NCBI RefSeq assembly: GCF_016599715.1
Contig: NZ_CP067019.1
Coordinates: forward strand, 248,001 to 312,000
Direction: 5' to 3'
Length of the DNA: 64,000 nt
Origin: Acinetobacter sp. CS-2
GTDB lineage: Bacteria > Pseudomonadota > Gammaproteobacteria > Pseudomonadales > Moraxellaceae
A program made the translations under genes and the position numbers. Positions 54,117-63,794 of the stretch are shown here, piece after piece. Under the pieces are notes generated by a model that saw only the letters and a program-made list of their open reading frames with translations, did no database searches and was not told the DNA's origin. The stretch's first letter is position 1; each line of letters starts with the position of its first letter.

Positions 54117-55526
54117 ATGAAAAAAATGCTTATTGCGCTGAGTTTATCTGGCGCACTTTTAGGTGGTTCTGTTGCATGGGCTGAAGAAGCACTAACAGCA
54201 GCATCCACTCCTGCTGAAAATGTCGCAGCGACTGAAACGGCTGCCTCGTCTTTAACAACAAATTCTGAATTAGCTGCGGCACCTACTCCAGCTGAACAAA
54301 CAGCAGCGCCTGTCGAAGAAAAACCAAAATTAGATACAGGTGACACCTCATGGATTTTAGTGTCTACAGCACTGGTTCTATTGATGACCATTCCCGGACT
54401 TGCATTATTTTACGGCGGTATGGTTCGTAAGAAAAACGTACTTGGTACCATGGCACATAGCTTTGTTGCAGCAGCCATTGTCAGTATTACCTGGGTGGTG
54501 ATTGGTTATAGCCTGGCCTTTGGCAGTGGCAATGCTTTCATTGGTAACCTGGATAAAATCATGCTATCCGGCATTACCACAGATGCCTTAACTGGAACGA
54601 TTCCGGAAGTTCTGTTTGTGATTTTCCAAATGACTTTTGCCATCATTACTGTAGCTATTATTACTGGTTCGATTGCAGAACGTATGAAATTTGGAGCTTT
54701 CGTTGCATTCATTACACTTTGGAGTGTGATTGTGTACGCGCCAATTACTCACTGGGTATGGGGTGGCGGCTGGTTAGCGAATGATGGCGCATTAGACTTT
54801 GCTGGCGGCACGGTAGTTCATATTAACTCGGGTGTTGCAGGTCTGGTTGCTGCATACATGCTCGGTAAACGTATGGGCTTGGGCCGTGAATCAATGGCTC
54901 CCCATAACCTGACTTTAACCGTGGTGGGCGCAAGCCTGGTATGGGTAGGCTGGTTCGGTTTCAATGGTGGTTCTGCACTCGGTGCCAACGGTTCAGCCAG
55001 TTATGCACTTATTGCTACACAAGTTGCTGCTGCCGCTGCTGCAATTTCCTGGTTAATTACTGAAAAAGTGATTCGTGGTAAAGCTTCGGTATTGGGTGGT
55101 GCATCTGGTGCAGTTGCTGGCCTGGTGGTCATTACACCAGCAGCAGGTTTCGTGACTGTAGGCGGTGCTTTAGCTATGGGCTTGATCGGTGGTGTGGTGT
55201 GCTTCTGGGGTATTACTGCACTTAAACGTGCACTGAAAGCGGATGACTCTTTGGATGCTTTTGGTCTGCATGGTGTGGGTGGTATTGTCGGTGCAATTCT
55301 GACTGCGGTATTTGCCAGTGAATTTATTATGGGTGATAAAGTGCCGACAGACATGATGCATCAATTATGGGTGCAACTTGAAGGTGTACTGGCAACTATT
55401 GCTTACTCTGCAGTATTGACCTTTATCATTCTAAAAGTGATTGATCTGGTCATCGGTATCCGTGTTGCGAGTGATGACGAACGTATGGGTCTTGACCTAA
55501 GTCAACATGGCGAACGTGTAGAATAA
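54117..55526 (+). CDS. amtB: ammonium transporter AmtB
   Basis: A 469-residue Amt/MEP/Rh transporter. A cleavable signal (residues 1-22) and an Ala/Glu/Thr-rich spacer (about 23-70) precede 11 membrane helices. The family signatures GGMVRKKNVLGTMAHSF (with the first pore residues) and FDFAGGTVVHINSG-like region (ALDFAGGTVVHINSGVAGL, twin-His His) are clear, with DAFGLHGVGGIVG for the second His. It moves ammonium at low concentrations and is regulated by GlnK, encoded 58 bases upstream. Confidence 0.95.
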   Translation: MKKMLIALSLSGALLGGSVAWAEEALTAASTPAENVAATETAASSLTTNSELAAAPTPAEQTAAPVEEKPKLDTGDTSWILVSTALVLLMTIPGLALFYGGMVRKKNVLGTMAHSFVAAAIVSITWVVIGYSLAFGSGNAFIGNLDKIMLSGITTDALTGTIPEVLFVIFQMTFAIITVAIITGSIAERMKFGAFVAFITLWSVIVYAPITHWVWGGGWLANDGALDFAGGTVVHINSGVAGLVAAYMLGKRMGLGRESMAPHNLTLTVVGASLVWVGWFGFNGGSALGANGSASYALIATQVAAAAAAISWLITEKVIRGKASVLGGASGAVAGLVVITPAAGFVTVGGALAMGLIGGVVCFWGITALKRALKADDSLDAFGLHGVGGIVGAILTAVFASEFIMGDKVPTDMMHQLWVQLEGVLATIAYSAVLTFIILKVIDLVIGIRVASDDERMGLDLSQHGERVE

Positions 55527-55553
55527 TATAAAAACCAATAATCAATATATTGT

Positions 55554-55584
55554 GTAAAACAGCCCGTCAGGGCTGTTTTTTTTC
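55554..55584 (+). terminator. terminator after amtB
   Basis: AAAACAGCCC-gtca-GGGCTGTTTTTTTT hairpin and T run. Confidence 0.92.
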
Positions 55585-55664
55585 CATATCTTGCGTAAGT
55601 CTCTACAAAGGGCAGAATTTTTGCTACACTCTGAATCCGATTTGATTTGTTCAATTAAACCGCT

Positions 55665-56123
55665 ATGCACTGTCCATTTTGCAACGCTGCAGATAGTAAA
55701 GTGATCGATTCGCGTTTGGCTGCCGAAGGCTGCCAGATTCGTCGACGTCGTGAATGTATCAGCTGCGGAGAACGTTTTACTACCTTTGAAACCTATGAAG
55801 TGGTGATGCCCCGGGTGATTAAATCTGATGGTAAGAGTGAACCGTTTGACGAAGCAAAAATGCGTCGTTCCCTGATGCATGCTTTGCAAAAAAGGCCGGT
55901 GACCCAGGAACAGATTGAAACCGTACTCAGCGATATCCAATTACAGATTCGCCGTTTAGGTGAGCGCGATGTAAAATCCCGCACCATTGGCGAAATTGTG
56001 ATGCAGGCTTTATTTGCCCTGGATCATGTCGCTTATGTCCGTTTTGCTTCAGTCTATCAAGACTTTCAGGATGTTGAAGCCTTCCGTCGTCAAATTGAAC
56101 AGATGCAGCAGCGCGAACACTAA
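55665..56123 (+). CDS. nrdR: transcriptional repressor NrdR
   Basis: A 152-residue NrdR. N-terminal zinc ribbon [17 protein letters not shown]...CISCGERF, then an ATP-cone (about 46-136: [25 protein letters not shown]). It senses ATP/dATP and represses ribonucleotide reductase genes. In many bacteria it sits, as here, directly upstream of ribD; the gap is 38 bases. Confidence 0.95.
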   Translation: MHCPFCNAADSKVIDSRLAAEGCQIRRRRECISCGERFTTFETYEVVMPRVIKSDGKSEPFDEAKMRRSLMHALQKRPVTQEQIETVLSDIQLQIRRLGERDVKSRTIGEIVMQALFALDHVAYVRFASVYQDFQDVEAFRRQIEQMQQREH

Positions 56124-56161
56124 ATCGAACACTAAGATTTTATTTTTCCAAGAGTCATGCA

Positions 56162-57265
56162 ATGTCCGAGTTAAAAGAAGATTCCATTCAGCCAGATCAG
56201 CTTTGGATGCAACGTGCAATCGAATTGGCACGACTTGGACAATATTCCACTAAACCCAATCCCAATGTCGGCTGTGTCATCGTCAAAAATGGTCAACTGG
56301 TCGGTGAGGGCTTTCATCCGAAGGCCGGGCAACCGCATGCCGAAGTGTTTGCCATGCGCCAGGCTGGTGAACAGGCACGTGGTGCAACAGCGTATGTCAC
56401 TTTGGAGCCATGTGCACATTATGGCCGTACACCGCCGTGTGCCAAAGGTCTGGTCGAAGCTGGAATTGCAAAAGTGATTGTGGCCTGTCCGGACCCGAAT
56501 CCCTTAGTGGCGGGTAAAGGTGTGCAGATTTTAAAAGAGGCCGGTATTGACGTCAGTGTTGGTATTTGCGAACAAGAAGCAGAAAAACTCAATCTGGGTT
56601 TTTTAAAAACCATGGCCACTGGCATGCCTTATGTGCGTTTAAAAGTCGCTTCCAGCCTGGATGGTCGAACTGCCATGGCATCGGGTGAATCGAAATGGAT
56701 TACCGGAAGCGAGGCCCGTCAGGATGTACAGCACTGGCGTGCCATTTCCGGTGTGGTGATTACTGGCATTGAAACGGTACTTGCCGATGACTGCCAGCTG
56801 AATGTGCGTCAGCTGAATGGCATTGCCGATATCAGTACGATTGTTCAGCCCAAACGTCTGGTACTGGACCGTCAGGGGCGTTTACCTCTGACTGCAAAAA
56901 TACTACAGCAGCCTGAAACAGTCATGGTGATGGGACCGTTTCGTCAGGAACTGGCCGATTTAGGCGTGTTACAATTGCCAGTACAGCCTTTAAAAGACCT
57001 GCTACAGACCTTATCTACCCAATATCAAATTTATGATGTGCTAGTGGAAGCAGGGGCAACATTATCCACAGCCTTTTTGCAGCAGCAACTGGTGGATGAA
57101 ATGATCAGCTATGTTGCACCGACCTTTTTAGGTCAAACCGCTCGTGCGATGTTTAATGCGGAATTCGACCGTATGGCAGAGCAACTTCGATTTAAGCTCA
57201 TCGACCTGGTTCAAGTCGGGAATGATGTGCGCTTAAGGTTAATCCCTTCTCAAGAGACAGTATGA
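56162..57265 (+). CDS. ribD: bifunctional riboflavin deaminase/reductase RibD
   Basis: A 367-residue RibD. The deaminase half (1-150) has the zinc site HAEVFAMRQAG and PCAHYGRTPPC. The reductase half (about 155-365) starts VRLKVASSLDGRTAMASGESKWITG and binds NADPH. It converts the pyrimidine from GTP cyclohydrolase II (two steps of riboflavin synthesis). The stop overlaps the following methyltransferase gene (ATGA). Confidence 0.96.
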   Translation: MSELKEDSIQPDQLWMQRAIELARLGQYSTKPNPNVGCVIVKNGQLVGEGFHPKAGQPHAEVFAMRQAGEQARGATAYVTLEPCAHYGRTPPCAKGLVEAGIAKVIVACPDPNPLVAGKGVQILKEAGIDVSVGICEQEAEKLNLGFLKTMATGMPYVRLKVASSLDGRTAMASGESKWITGSEARQDVQHWRAISGVVITGIETVLADDCQLNVRQLNGIADISTIVQPKRLVLDRQGRLPLTAKILQQPETVMVMGPFRQELADLGVLQLPVQPLKDLLQTLSTQYQIYDVLVEAGATLSTAFLQQQLVDEMISYVAPTFLGQTARAMFNAEFDRMAEQLRFKLIDLVQVGNDVRLRLIPSQETV

Positions 57266-58554
57266 ATTCAGAGTCTTCAGTTTATCATAAACGTCGTCAT
57301 TCAGCACGTACTACAGATGAATACCTTTTCAACCAGCTTGTTCCGTATTTAGGCAATAAGCGCCGGTTACTGCATCTGATTTTGGAAGCCCTTGAGAGTA
57401 CGGGAACCTTAAATAGCCACAATGGCCGGGCGCCGATTTTTGCTGATTTTTTCGCCGGTTCCGGCGTGGTTTCGCGTCTGGCGCGACAAAATGGCTATCG
57501 GGTCATTGCCAATGACTGGGAACCCTACAGCCATGCGTTAAATAGCGCGATTTTGTCCTGTGTCGAAGCACCGGCATTTAAAGAGTTGGGCGGCTATCAA
57601 AAAGCGATTGATTATCTGAACCGTTTGCCGGAAGTCAAAGGCTGGGTGACGCATAACCTGTGCCCGCGTAATGACGAAATCTATGATCCGACTCGCGACC
57701 GTCTGTTCTTCAAACGTCGTAACGGGATGCGTATTGATGCCATCCGTCAGCAGATTGCCACTTGGCAGGCACAAGGTGCGATTGATGATGTAGAAATGTC
57801 GGCTTTGCTGGCACCCTTGCTGTATTCGGCCAGTTTCGTCAGTAATACCTCAGGGGTATTTAAAAGCTTCCACCATGGCTGGGGCGGTAAAACCCAAACT
57901 GCTCTGGAACGGATTGAATCCTTACTCTGGCTGACCCCAAGCCGTTTCTGTGAAATCGGCGACCCGAAAAAACCGGCCGCGGAAATGTGGTGTGTTGATG
58001 CACAGCATCTGGCCAACCAGATGAGTCATTTTGAAGTCGATATCGCTTATCTGGATCCGCCGTATAACCAGCATGCCTATAGCAGTAACTATCATGTATT
58101 GAATGCCTTGACGCTGTGGGATCAGGTCGATTTGCCGAGTCCAGACACCAAAGGCTTTAAAAGCGGGATTGACCGGGCATGGCGTAAAGAACGTCCGAGC
58201 CAGTACAATTCTTCCAAGCATGCCAAAGAAGCCTATGAAAAATTATTGGCAACCATTAATGCACGTTATATTCTGACCAGCTATTCGACCGATGGGAATA
58301 TTGAAGCGGGCGATTTGCTGCAGGCTAACTTGAAGCGTGGTCGCGTCACCTTGCTGACCCAAGATGTACCGCGCTACCGGGTGAGCAAGCAGCGCCAGTC
58401 AGAACGTGCACGTGTGCTAGAATTTATTGTCATCACCGATACCCATGCCAAATCGGGTCCGCCACTGCGCCAGCTCTTGGGTCAGCTGTATCATTTTGCT
58501 GAACTGGGTGGAGTAGATACGACCGGTGTAAGTACGCAACTGGCATTGTGGTAA
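57262..58554 (+). CDS. D12-class DNA adenine-N6 methyltransferase
   Basis: A 430-residue protein. The SAM-binding motif FADFFAGSGVVSRLA (about 59-74) and the catalytic DPPY (AYLDPPYNQHAYSSNYHVLNAL, about 268-271) are those of alpha-class (Dam/D12) adenine methyltransferases; LVPYLGNKRRLL at the N-terminus is the matching motif X. It resembles the A. baumannii motility-linked methyltransferase described as A1S_0222/AamA, reported to act at GAATTC; identity is likely but unverified. It overlaps ribD by four bases and precedes ribE by 27, so it is co-transcribed with riboflavin genes. No restriction enzyme is adjacent, so it is a solitary methylase. Confidence 0.88.
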   Translation: MNSESSVYHKRRHSARTTDEYLFNQLVPYLGNKRRLLHLILEALESTGTLNSHNGRAPIFADFFAGSGVVSRLARQNGYRVIANDWEPYSHALNSAILSCVEAPAFKELGGYQKAIDYLNRLPEVKGWVTHNLCPRNDEIYDPTRDRLFFKRRNGMRIDAIRQQIATWQAQGAIDDVEMSALLAPLLYSASFVSNTSGVFKSFHHGWGGKTQTALERIESLLWLTPSRFCEIGDPKKPAAEMWCVDAQHLANQMSHFEVDIAYLDPPYNQHAYSSNYHVLNALTLWDQVDLPSPDTKGFKSGIDRAWRKERPSQYNSSKHAKEAYEKLLATINARYILTSYSTDGNIEAGDLLQANLKRGRVTLLTQDVPRYRVSKQRQSERARVLEFIVITDTHAKSGPPLRQLLGQLYHFAELGGVDTTGVSTQLALW

Positions 58555-58581
58555 AACAACGACAGCATTAGAGAAAAAGTT

Positions 58582-59241
58582 ATGTTTACAGGCATTATTG
58601 AAAGTCTAGGTAAAGTGGAAAGCTTGCAAAGTGTGGGTGGTGATGTGCGTCTGCGTATTGGCACCGACCTCGACATGTCTGATGTGCATTTGGGCGATTC
58701 GATTGCCACCAACGGGATCTGCCTGACTGTGATTGAATGGGGCGAAAACTGGTATGCCGCTGATGTTTCACGTGAAAGTCTGAATCGAACTACTTTAGGC
58801 ACTTGGAAAGTGGGGCAGCCGGTCAATGTGGAAAAAGCCATGTTGCCAACCACCCGTTTTGGTGGACATATTGTCAGTGGTCATGTCGATGCGGTCGGTG
58901 AAATCACGCTGGTACGTGAAGATGCGCGTTCCATTTATTATGAGGTCACGGCTCCGGCGGAAATTGCCAAATATCTGGCAGAAAAAGGCTCGGTGACGGT
59001 AGATGGCATTAGTCTGACCATTAACCACCTGCGTGGCAATATTATCAGCCTGAACCTGATTCCGCATACGGCAGAACGAACCAATATTGGCACCTGGAAA
59101 ACCGGGGCGAAAGTGAATCTGGAAGTCGATGTTTTAGCGCGTTATATCGAGCGTTTAATGCTGGGGGATAAAGCTGCTGAAGTCAAAGAGCAATCCAAAT
59201 TAAGCATGGCATTTTTAGCAGAAAATGGCTTCTTGAAGTAA
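58582..59241 (+). CDS. ribE: riboflavin synthase alpha subunit
   Basis: A 219-residue protein made of two lumazine-binding repeats: MFTGIIESLGKVESL at the start and HIVSGHVDAVGEI at the start of the second half (about 97). NGICLTVIEW and DGISLTINHL are the matching cores. It converts two molecules of 6,7-dimethyl-8-ribityllumazine into riboflavin. The symbol may be ribC or ribE depending on convention. Confidence 0.94.
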   Translation: MFTGIIESLGKVESLQSVGGDVRLRIGTDLDMSDVHLGDSIATNGICLTVIEWGENWYAADVSRESLNRTTLGTWKVGQPVNVEKAMLPTTRFGGHIVSGHVDAVGEITLVREDARSIYYEVTAPAEIAKYLAEKGSVTVDGISLTINHLRGNIISLNLIPHTAERTNIGTWKTGAKVNLEVDVLARYIERLMLGDKAAEVKEQSKLSMAFLAENGFLK

Positions 59242-59256
59242 AACATCTTAGAATAG

Positions 59257-59294
59257 AAAACAGTCTGATTGAAAAGTCAGGCTGTTTTTTTTGT
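59257..59294 (+). terminator. terminator after ribE
   Basis: AAACAGTCTGA-ttgaaaa-GTCAGGCTGTTTTTTTT: stem with one mismatch and T8 tail. Confidence 0.85.
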
Positions 59295-59353
59295 TTTTAG
59301 TTTTTATTTTTAATAAGTTATGAAAATAATGTGGTTAAAGTGAGTAGCTGAAG

Positions 59354-59899
59354 ATGCTTGATTTTCTAATGCATATTGAACAATGGTTGCCTACTTTGCT
59401 GGATCAGTATGGTCTGTGGATCTATGCTATTTTATTTCTGATTATCTTTGCAGAAACTGGTTCCGTATTTATGTTCTTCTTGCCGGGAGACAGCCTGCTG
59501 ATTGCGATTGGTGCCCTCTGCTCAACCACAGATGTGATCCATTTAAATACCATGGGACTGTTGCTGTTTAGTGCTGCGGTACTGGGTTATATTGTCAATT
59601 ATTATACCGGGCAGATTTTGGGGTTTAAGTTTTTCCATGAACATTCACGTTACTTAAAACCGGCCTATATCGTAAAAACCAACCATTATTTTACCAAGCA
59701 TGGTGGTAAAACCATTTTGATGGCTCGCTTTGTTCCATTTGTACGTTCATTTGCTCCCTTTGCTGCAGGGGCAGGGCATATGAATCTCTTGAGTTTTATG
59801 CTGTATAACGTAGCCGGTGGTTTAATCTGGATTGCGGTATTATTGAGTATAGGCTACGGTGCAGGGAATATACTGGGTCTAGCGGTGGACCTGTTTTAA
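59354..59899 (+). CDS. DedA family membrane protein
   Basis: A 181-residue DedA/SNARE-associated protein with about five membrane segments. The family core FAETGSVFMFFLPGDSLLIAIGAL and the re-entrant motif HGGKTILMARFVPFVRSFAPFAAG (F/Y-x-R-x3-P-x-R) are present. DedA proteins act in membrane lipid recycling (e.g. undecaprenyl phosphate or phospholipid flip) and membrane potential; paralogue-level function not assigned. Start ATG 59354. Confidence 0.9.
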   Translation: MLDFLMHIEQWLPTLLDQYGLWIYAILFLIIFAETGSVFMFFLPGDSLLIAIGALCSTTDVIHLNTMGLLLFSAAVLGYIVNYYTGQILGFKFFHEHSRYLKPAYIVKTNHYFTKHGGKTILMARFVPFVRSFAPFAAGAGHMNLLSFMLYNVAGGLIWIAVLLSIGYGAGNILGLAVDLF

Positions 59900-59942
59900 T
59901 TTTGAATACTTTGAATTTCAGCCTCATTCCATATGCTGAAGT

Positions 59943-59977
59943 CAAAAAAAAGTCCACCGAAATGGACTTTTTTTTTG
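59943..59977. terminator. bidirectional terminator between dedA-type and coiled-coil genes
   Basis: AAAAAAAAGTCCA-ccgaaa-TGGACTTTTTTTTT between convergent genes. Confidence 0.88.
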
Positions 59978-60023
59978 TCATGGCAACGAAATTAAAAAAT
60001 ACCTGAAGTCGCCATGCTGAAAC

Positions 60024-60659
60024 TCAAGTGCCAGGTTTTTCCGAAGATAAATTAGAGTTCTTTAAAATATAGTCAATTTCTTCCTGACTGGCTTGATGCA
60101 ACTTGGCGCGAAATACAGTCACCGCTTGCTCAATCAGCGTTTCAGCTTCCAATTCCAGACGTAAACGCAGGCTTTCCAGCTCCGATAATATTTCATGGTC
60201 AGCAATCGAGAACATGCCCTTGGCAAAATTCAAGGCCGGGCCCGCAGGGTTCTTGTGATAACGTGCAGTATAGGTTTGCATTTCGTGCTCTATATTTTGA
60301 CGTATAAAAGCCAAGGTATGAACCTGCTCGGCAAATTGTCTTTCTTCGTCTAGCTGTAATGCCTGTGCATAAGCCGCCTGTTCGGCACGCTTATTTTCCA
60401 GCGACTGTTCCAAGGCACGCTGCTTGCGCAAGCGCGCTTCTTCAATCAGCTGGGCCTTACGTTCGGCATAGGCATGTTCAATCTTTTCATAAGATTGCTG
60501 CTGGGCTTCTTTGTCTTTTTCTAGCCACTTCTGAATATTGGTTTCAGGTTTGAGGACATTGCAGACGCGGTGTAGGTCATCAATAAATGCCTGACGAACA
60601 GCCTCAGGTACGTTTAACCAGCGCTGTTTAAAATCTTGACCGACATTTAATGCCACCAC
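60024..60659 (-). CDS. coiled-coil protein of unknown function
   Basis: About 211 residues, highly charged, with a long central helix (KAQLIEEARLRKQRALEQSLENKRAEQAAYAQALQLDEERQ). GTG 60659 is preferred as start because AAGGAGAGAT stands just upstream; frames also allow ATG 60677. No known domain. It is downstream of holC on the same strand and may share its transcript; the last bases of holC overlap its upstream region. Alternative: membrane-associated or septal helper, but nothing shows this. Confidence 0.6.
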   Translation of the reverse strand: MVALNVGQDFKQRWLNVPEAVRQAFIDDLHRVCNVLKPETNIQKWLEKDKEAQQQSYEKIEHAYAERKAQLIEEARLRKQRALEQSLENKRAEQAAYAQALQLDEERQFAEQVHTLAFIRQNIEHEMQTYTARYHKNPAGPALNFAKGMFSIADHEILSELESLRLRLELEAETLIEQAVTVFRAKLHQASQEEIDYILKNSNLSSEKPGT

Positions 60660-60684
60660 ATCTCTCCTTATTTCCATTGATCGG

Positions 60685-61092
60685 CTAAAGCTTGAATGTT
60701 CGCGGCTCAATACCTAAGCGTCGATATTGTTTAAATTTTTCACGACCCAGTTGTTTTGCCGATTCATTATTTTCGATGATTTCTATAATGTGACTAAATT
60801 TATCAATCTGTTCAAGGGCTTGATTGTTAAAATTAAACACAATCCAGTCAGACTCTTGCGGCAGGCGGGATGAAATGCAAATGCTGGCCTGTTCCTGATC
60901 AATACCATGCGGAATAAAACTGCCAGGATCAAAACTCCACAACTGTTCATCAAGCTGCTGCTGCAAGTCGGTATTTTCGCAATATAACCAGATCTGTGCC
61001 GGCTGTTTCAGAATCTTGCGGCACAAACGGCAAGTGCTTTGCACTTGCCGTTCATTGCTTTTTTCAAACAGATAAAAGCTGACTTTAGCCAT
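60685..61092 (-). CDS. holC: DNA polymerase III subunit chi
   Basis: A 135-residue HolC. Start ATG 61092 ([19 protein letters not shown]) is the conserved one; the longer frame runs back into pepA. Family features: [18 protein letters not shown] near residue 20, [14 protein letters not shown], and DWIVFNF. It connects the clamp loader with SSB. It overlaps the end of pepA by eight bases (61085-61092), as in many gammaproteobacteria where pepA precedes holC. Confidence 0.92.
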   Translation of the reverse strand: MAKVSFYLFEKSNERQVQSTCRLCRKILKQPAQIWLYCENTDLQQQLDEQLWSFDPGSFIPHGIDQEQASICISSRLPQESDWIVFNFNNQALEQIDKFSHIIEIIENNESAKQLGREKFKQYRRLGIEPRTFKL

Positions 61093-62533
61093 TCGACTGC
61101 ACACGATTGGCCAGGAACTGAACCAGTAATGGCACAGGACGACCGGTTGCATTTTTGGCTGTACCTGAGTTCCATGCTGTACCGGCAACATCCAGATGTG
61201 CCCAGCGGTATTCACGTGTGAAGCGTTGCAAGAAACAAGCAGCCGTCACAGAACCGGCTTTCGGTCCACCAATATTGGCAATATCGGCAAATGGTGAATC
61301 CAACTGTTCCTGATAGTCTTCAATCACCGGCATGCGCCATACCCGGTCAAATGAAGCCTGGCCTGCAGCGGTAATTTCAGTAGCCAATTCATCATCCGGG
61401 GTAAATAAACCTGACAACACTGAACCCAAGGCCACCACGCAGGCACCGGTCAAGGTTGCAATATCAATCACCAGCGCCGGATTGAAACGCTTGATGTAAG
61501 TCAGAGTGTCGCATAGTACCAAACGGCCTTCTGCATCGGTATTTAAAATTTCCACCGTTTGTCCACTCATGGTGGTTACGATATCACCTGGACGGGTGGC
61601 ATGACCTGAAGGCATATTTTCAGCAGCGGCAATGGCACCGACCACATGAATTGGCAGTTTTGCTTCACATAGCGCACGCATGGTGCCTAGCACTGATGCC
61701 GCGCCGCACATGTCAAATTTCATCTCATCCATGCCCAGACCTGGTTTCAGTGAAATACCGCCTGTATCAAAGGTGACGCCTTTACCGACCAGTACCACAG
61801 GGGTCTGTTCAGTATGGGCTTTATATTCGAGGGTAATGACACGACCCGGACGGTCTGAACCTTTGCTCACCGCCAGGAAGGCATTCATGCCCAAGTCTGC
61901 CATTTGCTGTTCATTAATCACAGTGACTTTCAGCAAGTCCGGATACTGTGCTGCCAAAGCTTGAGCCTGTTCAGCCAGATATTCAGGGAAACAGATATTA
62001 CCTGGACGGTTGCCTAAATCACGGGCCAGGTTTTGACCGGATTGCACGGCATGAATCAGAGACAATTGTTGCGGGTTTAATGTACTGTTTTCGGCAATCA
62101 GATGAATTTCTTCAAGCACAAATTCATTTTTCTTCGATTTGTACTCATCAAATGCATAATTTGCCTGAGTAAGCGCCAGTGCAAATAAATAATGCTGTTC
62201 AGGGGCTAGGGCAGAAATATCAATACTGATCTGTTTGAATTTTTTTTGTGACTCTTTGATAATATTTTGTGCGATTTTTGCTAATTTGGTTGGCTGAATT
62301 TCAGCTGCTTTATCTAGGCCAATCAGCGTGGTATTGGTACAGGCAGCCACTTTGCCGATCAGGGTTAAAGATTCGCATAGACTCGCCTTGAATTGTGCTG
62401 CTTCGAATAAACTATTTAAATCATTGATTTGATAAGTGGTCGAGGCCTGTTGCAGCTGCTCGGAATCTACTAATATCAATAAACATGGGCTAGATGCATT
62501 CTCTTGGAATGACGTATTAATGGTCAGTTTCAT
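61085..62533 (-). CDS. pepA: leucyl aminopeptidase (cytosol aminopeptidase)
   Basis: A 482-residue M17 aminopeptidase. The binuclear metal site motifs are [15 protein letters not shown] (about 257-271) and the signature NTDAEGRL (about 338-345); [17 protein letters not shown] lies between. It removes N-terminal amino acids from peptides and in E. coli also serves as a DNA-binding cofactor in plasmid resolution. Its start faces lptF across a 160-base divergent promoter region. Confidence 0.95.
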   Translation of the reverse strand: MKLTINTSFQENASSPCLLILVDSEQLQQASTTYQINDLNSLFEAAQFKASLCESLTLIGKVAACTNTTLIGLDKAAEIQPTKLAKIAQNIIKESQKKFKQISIDISALAPEQHYLFALALTQANYAFDEYKSKKNEFVLEEIHLIAENSTLNPQQLSLIHAVQSGQNLARDLGNRPGNICFPEYLAEQAQALAAQYPDLLKVTVINEQQMADLGMNAFLAVSKGSDRPGRVITLEYKAHTEQTPVVLVGKGVTFDTGGISLKPGLGMDEMKFDMCGAASVLGTMRALCEAKLPIHVVGAIAAAENMPSGHATRPGDIVTTMSGQTVEILNTDAEGRLVLCDTLTYIKRFNPALVIDIATLTGACVVALGSVLSGLFTPDDELATEITAAGQASFDRVWRMPVIEDYQEQLDSPFADIANIGGPKAGSVTAACFLQRFTREYRWAHLDVAGTAWNSGTAKNATGRPVPLLVQFLANRVQSNG

Positions 62534-62692
62534 GTGTTGTATTCATGCCTTGGAAAGATTGCAAATCATTAAACCATTGAAACATTTCTATGAATAGGGT
62601 TTCAACGCGCAACAACAGTATAGGTTTTATATTTTCACCATTCGGGTAAACTAGCGCTAGTTTTATTTGTTTCTTTTTTGGGAAGAATTAAT

Positions 62693-63793
62693 TTGATTAT
62701 TCGGCGTTATCTGGTCAAGCAAGTGCTGTCTACCTCCCTGGTGGTCATTGCTTTATTGACCTTAATCATGATGGGTGGTCGGCTGATCAAGTTTTTTGGT
62801 GTGGCGGCACAAGGTCGTTTAGATACCAGTATTTTGTTTAGCATTATTGGTTATCGACTGCCAGAATTTTTAACATTAATTCTTCCGCTCGGCTTTTTCA
62901 TTGGTCTGATGCTTGTGTTTGGCCGTCTCTACGTCGATCATGAGATGGCAGTCATGAATGGTAGTGGCATCAGCCGTAATCAGTTGGGACGTTTGCTGAT
63001 TCCACTGACGGTGGTTTTTCTTGCGGTTCAAACAGTATTGATGGTGTGGATGTCCCCTTGGGGACTGCGTCACTTTGAAGAACTGATCACCAATCAGGCG
63101 GTGAGAACCGGTTTCGATTTGGTTCGCCCCAAAGAATTCATTTCCTCTGGTCCCTATACTATTTATGCTGGAGATTTGTCGGAAGATCGTCACAATTTAA
63201 AAGATGTGTTTTTCTATCAGCGTGCCGAAAAACCGGGCAAACCTGATGTCATGATTTTGGCGAAGGAAGCCACCCGTGTAGATGTTGCTAATGAAACCGC
63301 CAGTATTGTGGATTTGGTAGAAGGGCGCCGTTATGAAATTTTCCCGGGAACACCAAAATATACACAAGCAGAGTTTCAATCTTATCGTTTACGTTTAGAA
63401 AGTGATCAAGAAGCAAAATTTGAAAGCGCTGAAGTGGAAGCCTTACCAATTGCCAAACTTTGGAACAACCGCAATGATCCTGTCGTTGTGAGTGAATTGG
63501 GCTGGCGTCTCTTCGTACCATTTTCCATTGTGGTTGCCTTAATGCTGGCGATTGCACTGTGTGAAGTAAGCCCGCGTCAGGGACGTTATTTAAAACTGTT
63601 CCCGGCCTTACTGATTTTTGCCAGTCTGATTGTGGCCCTGATGGCGGTCAAAACGCGCATTAGTAAAGATGAAATGGGCATCTGGGCCTATCCTTTGGTG
63701 TTGCTGGCCTATGCTGTTGCCGCAGCACTGTTTTCCCGGAAACAGAAACTGGCACCAAAAATCAAGAAACGAATTCAGCAGGTGAGGTCTTAA
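62693..63793 (+). CDS. lptF: LPS/LOS export permease LptF
   Basis: A YjgP/LptF permease of 366 residues if started at TTG 62693 (giving MIIRRYLVKQVL, as in other LptF proteins), or 371 from TTG 62678. Six membrane segments: three before and three after a periplasmic jellyroll domain (about 135-260). With LptG and the ATPase LptB it extracts lipooligosaccharide from the inner membrane and passes it to LptC. The next gene, lptG, starts two bases after the stop. Confidence 0.93.
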   Translation: MIIRRYLVKQVLSTSLVVIALLTLIMMGGRLIKFFGVAAQGRLDTSILFSIIGYRLPEFLTLILPLGFFIGLMLVFGRLYVDHEMAVMNGSGISRNQLGRLLIPLTVVFLAVQTVLMVWMSPWGLRHFEELITNQAVRTGFDLVRPKEFISSGPYTIYAGDLSEDRHNLKDVFFYQRAEKPGKPDVMILAKEATRVDVANETASIVDLVEGRRYEIFPGTPKYTQAEFQSYRLRLESDQEAKFESAEVEALPIAKLWNNRNDPVVVSELGWRLFVPFSIVVALMLAIALCEVSPRQGRYLKLFPALLIFASLIVALMAVKTRISKDEMGIWAYPLVLLAYAVAAALFSRKQKLAPKIKKRIQQVRS

Positions 63794-63794
63794 A

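Noticed and set aside
56100..56161. FMN riboswitch ahead of ribD
   Set aside because: The 38-base gap after nrdR is too short and has no RFN element.
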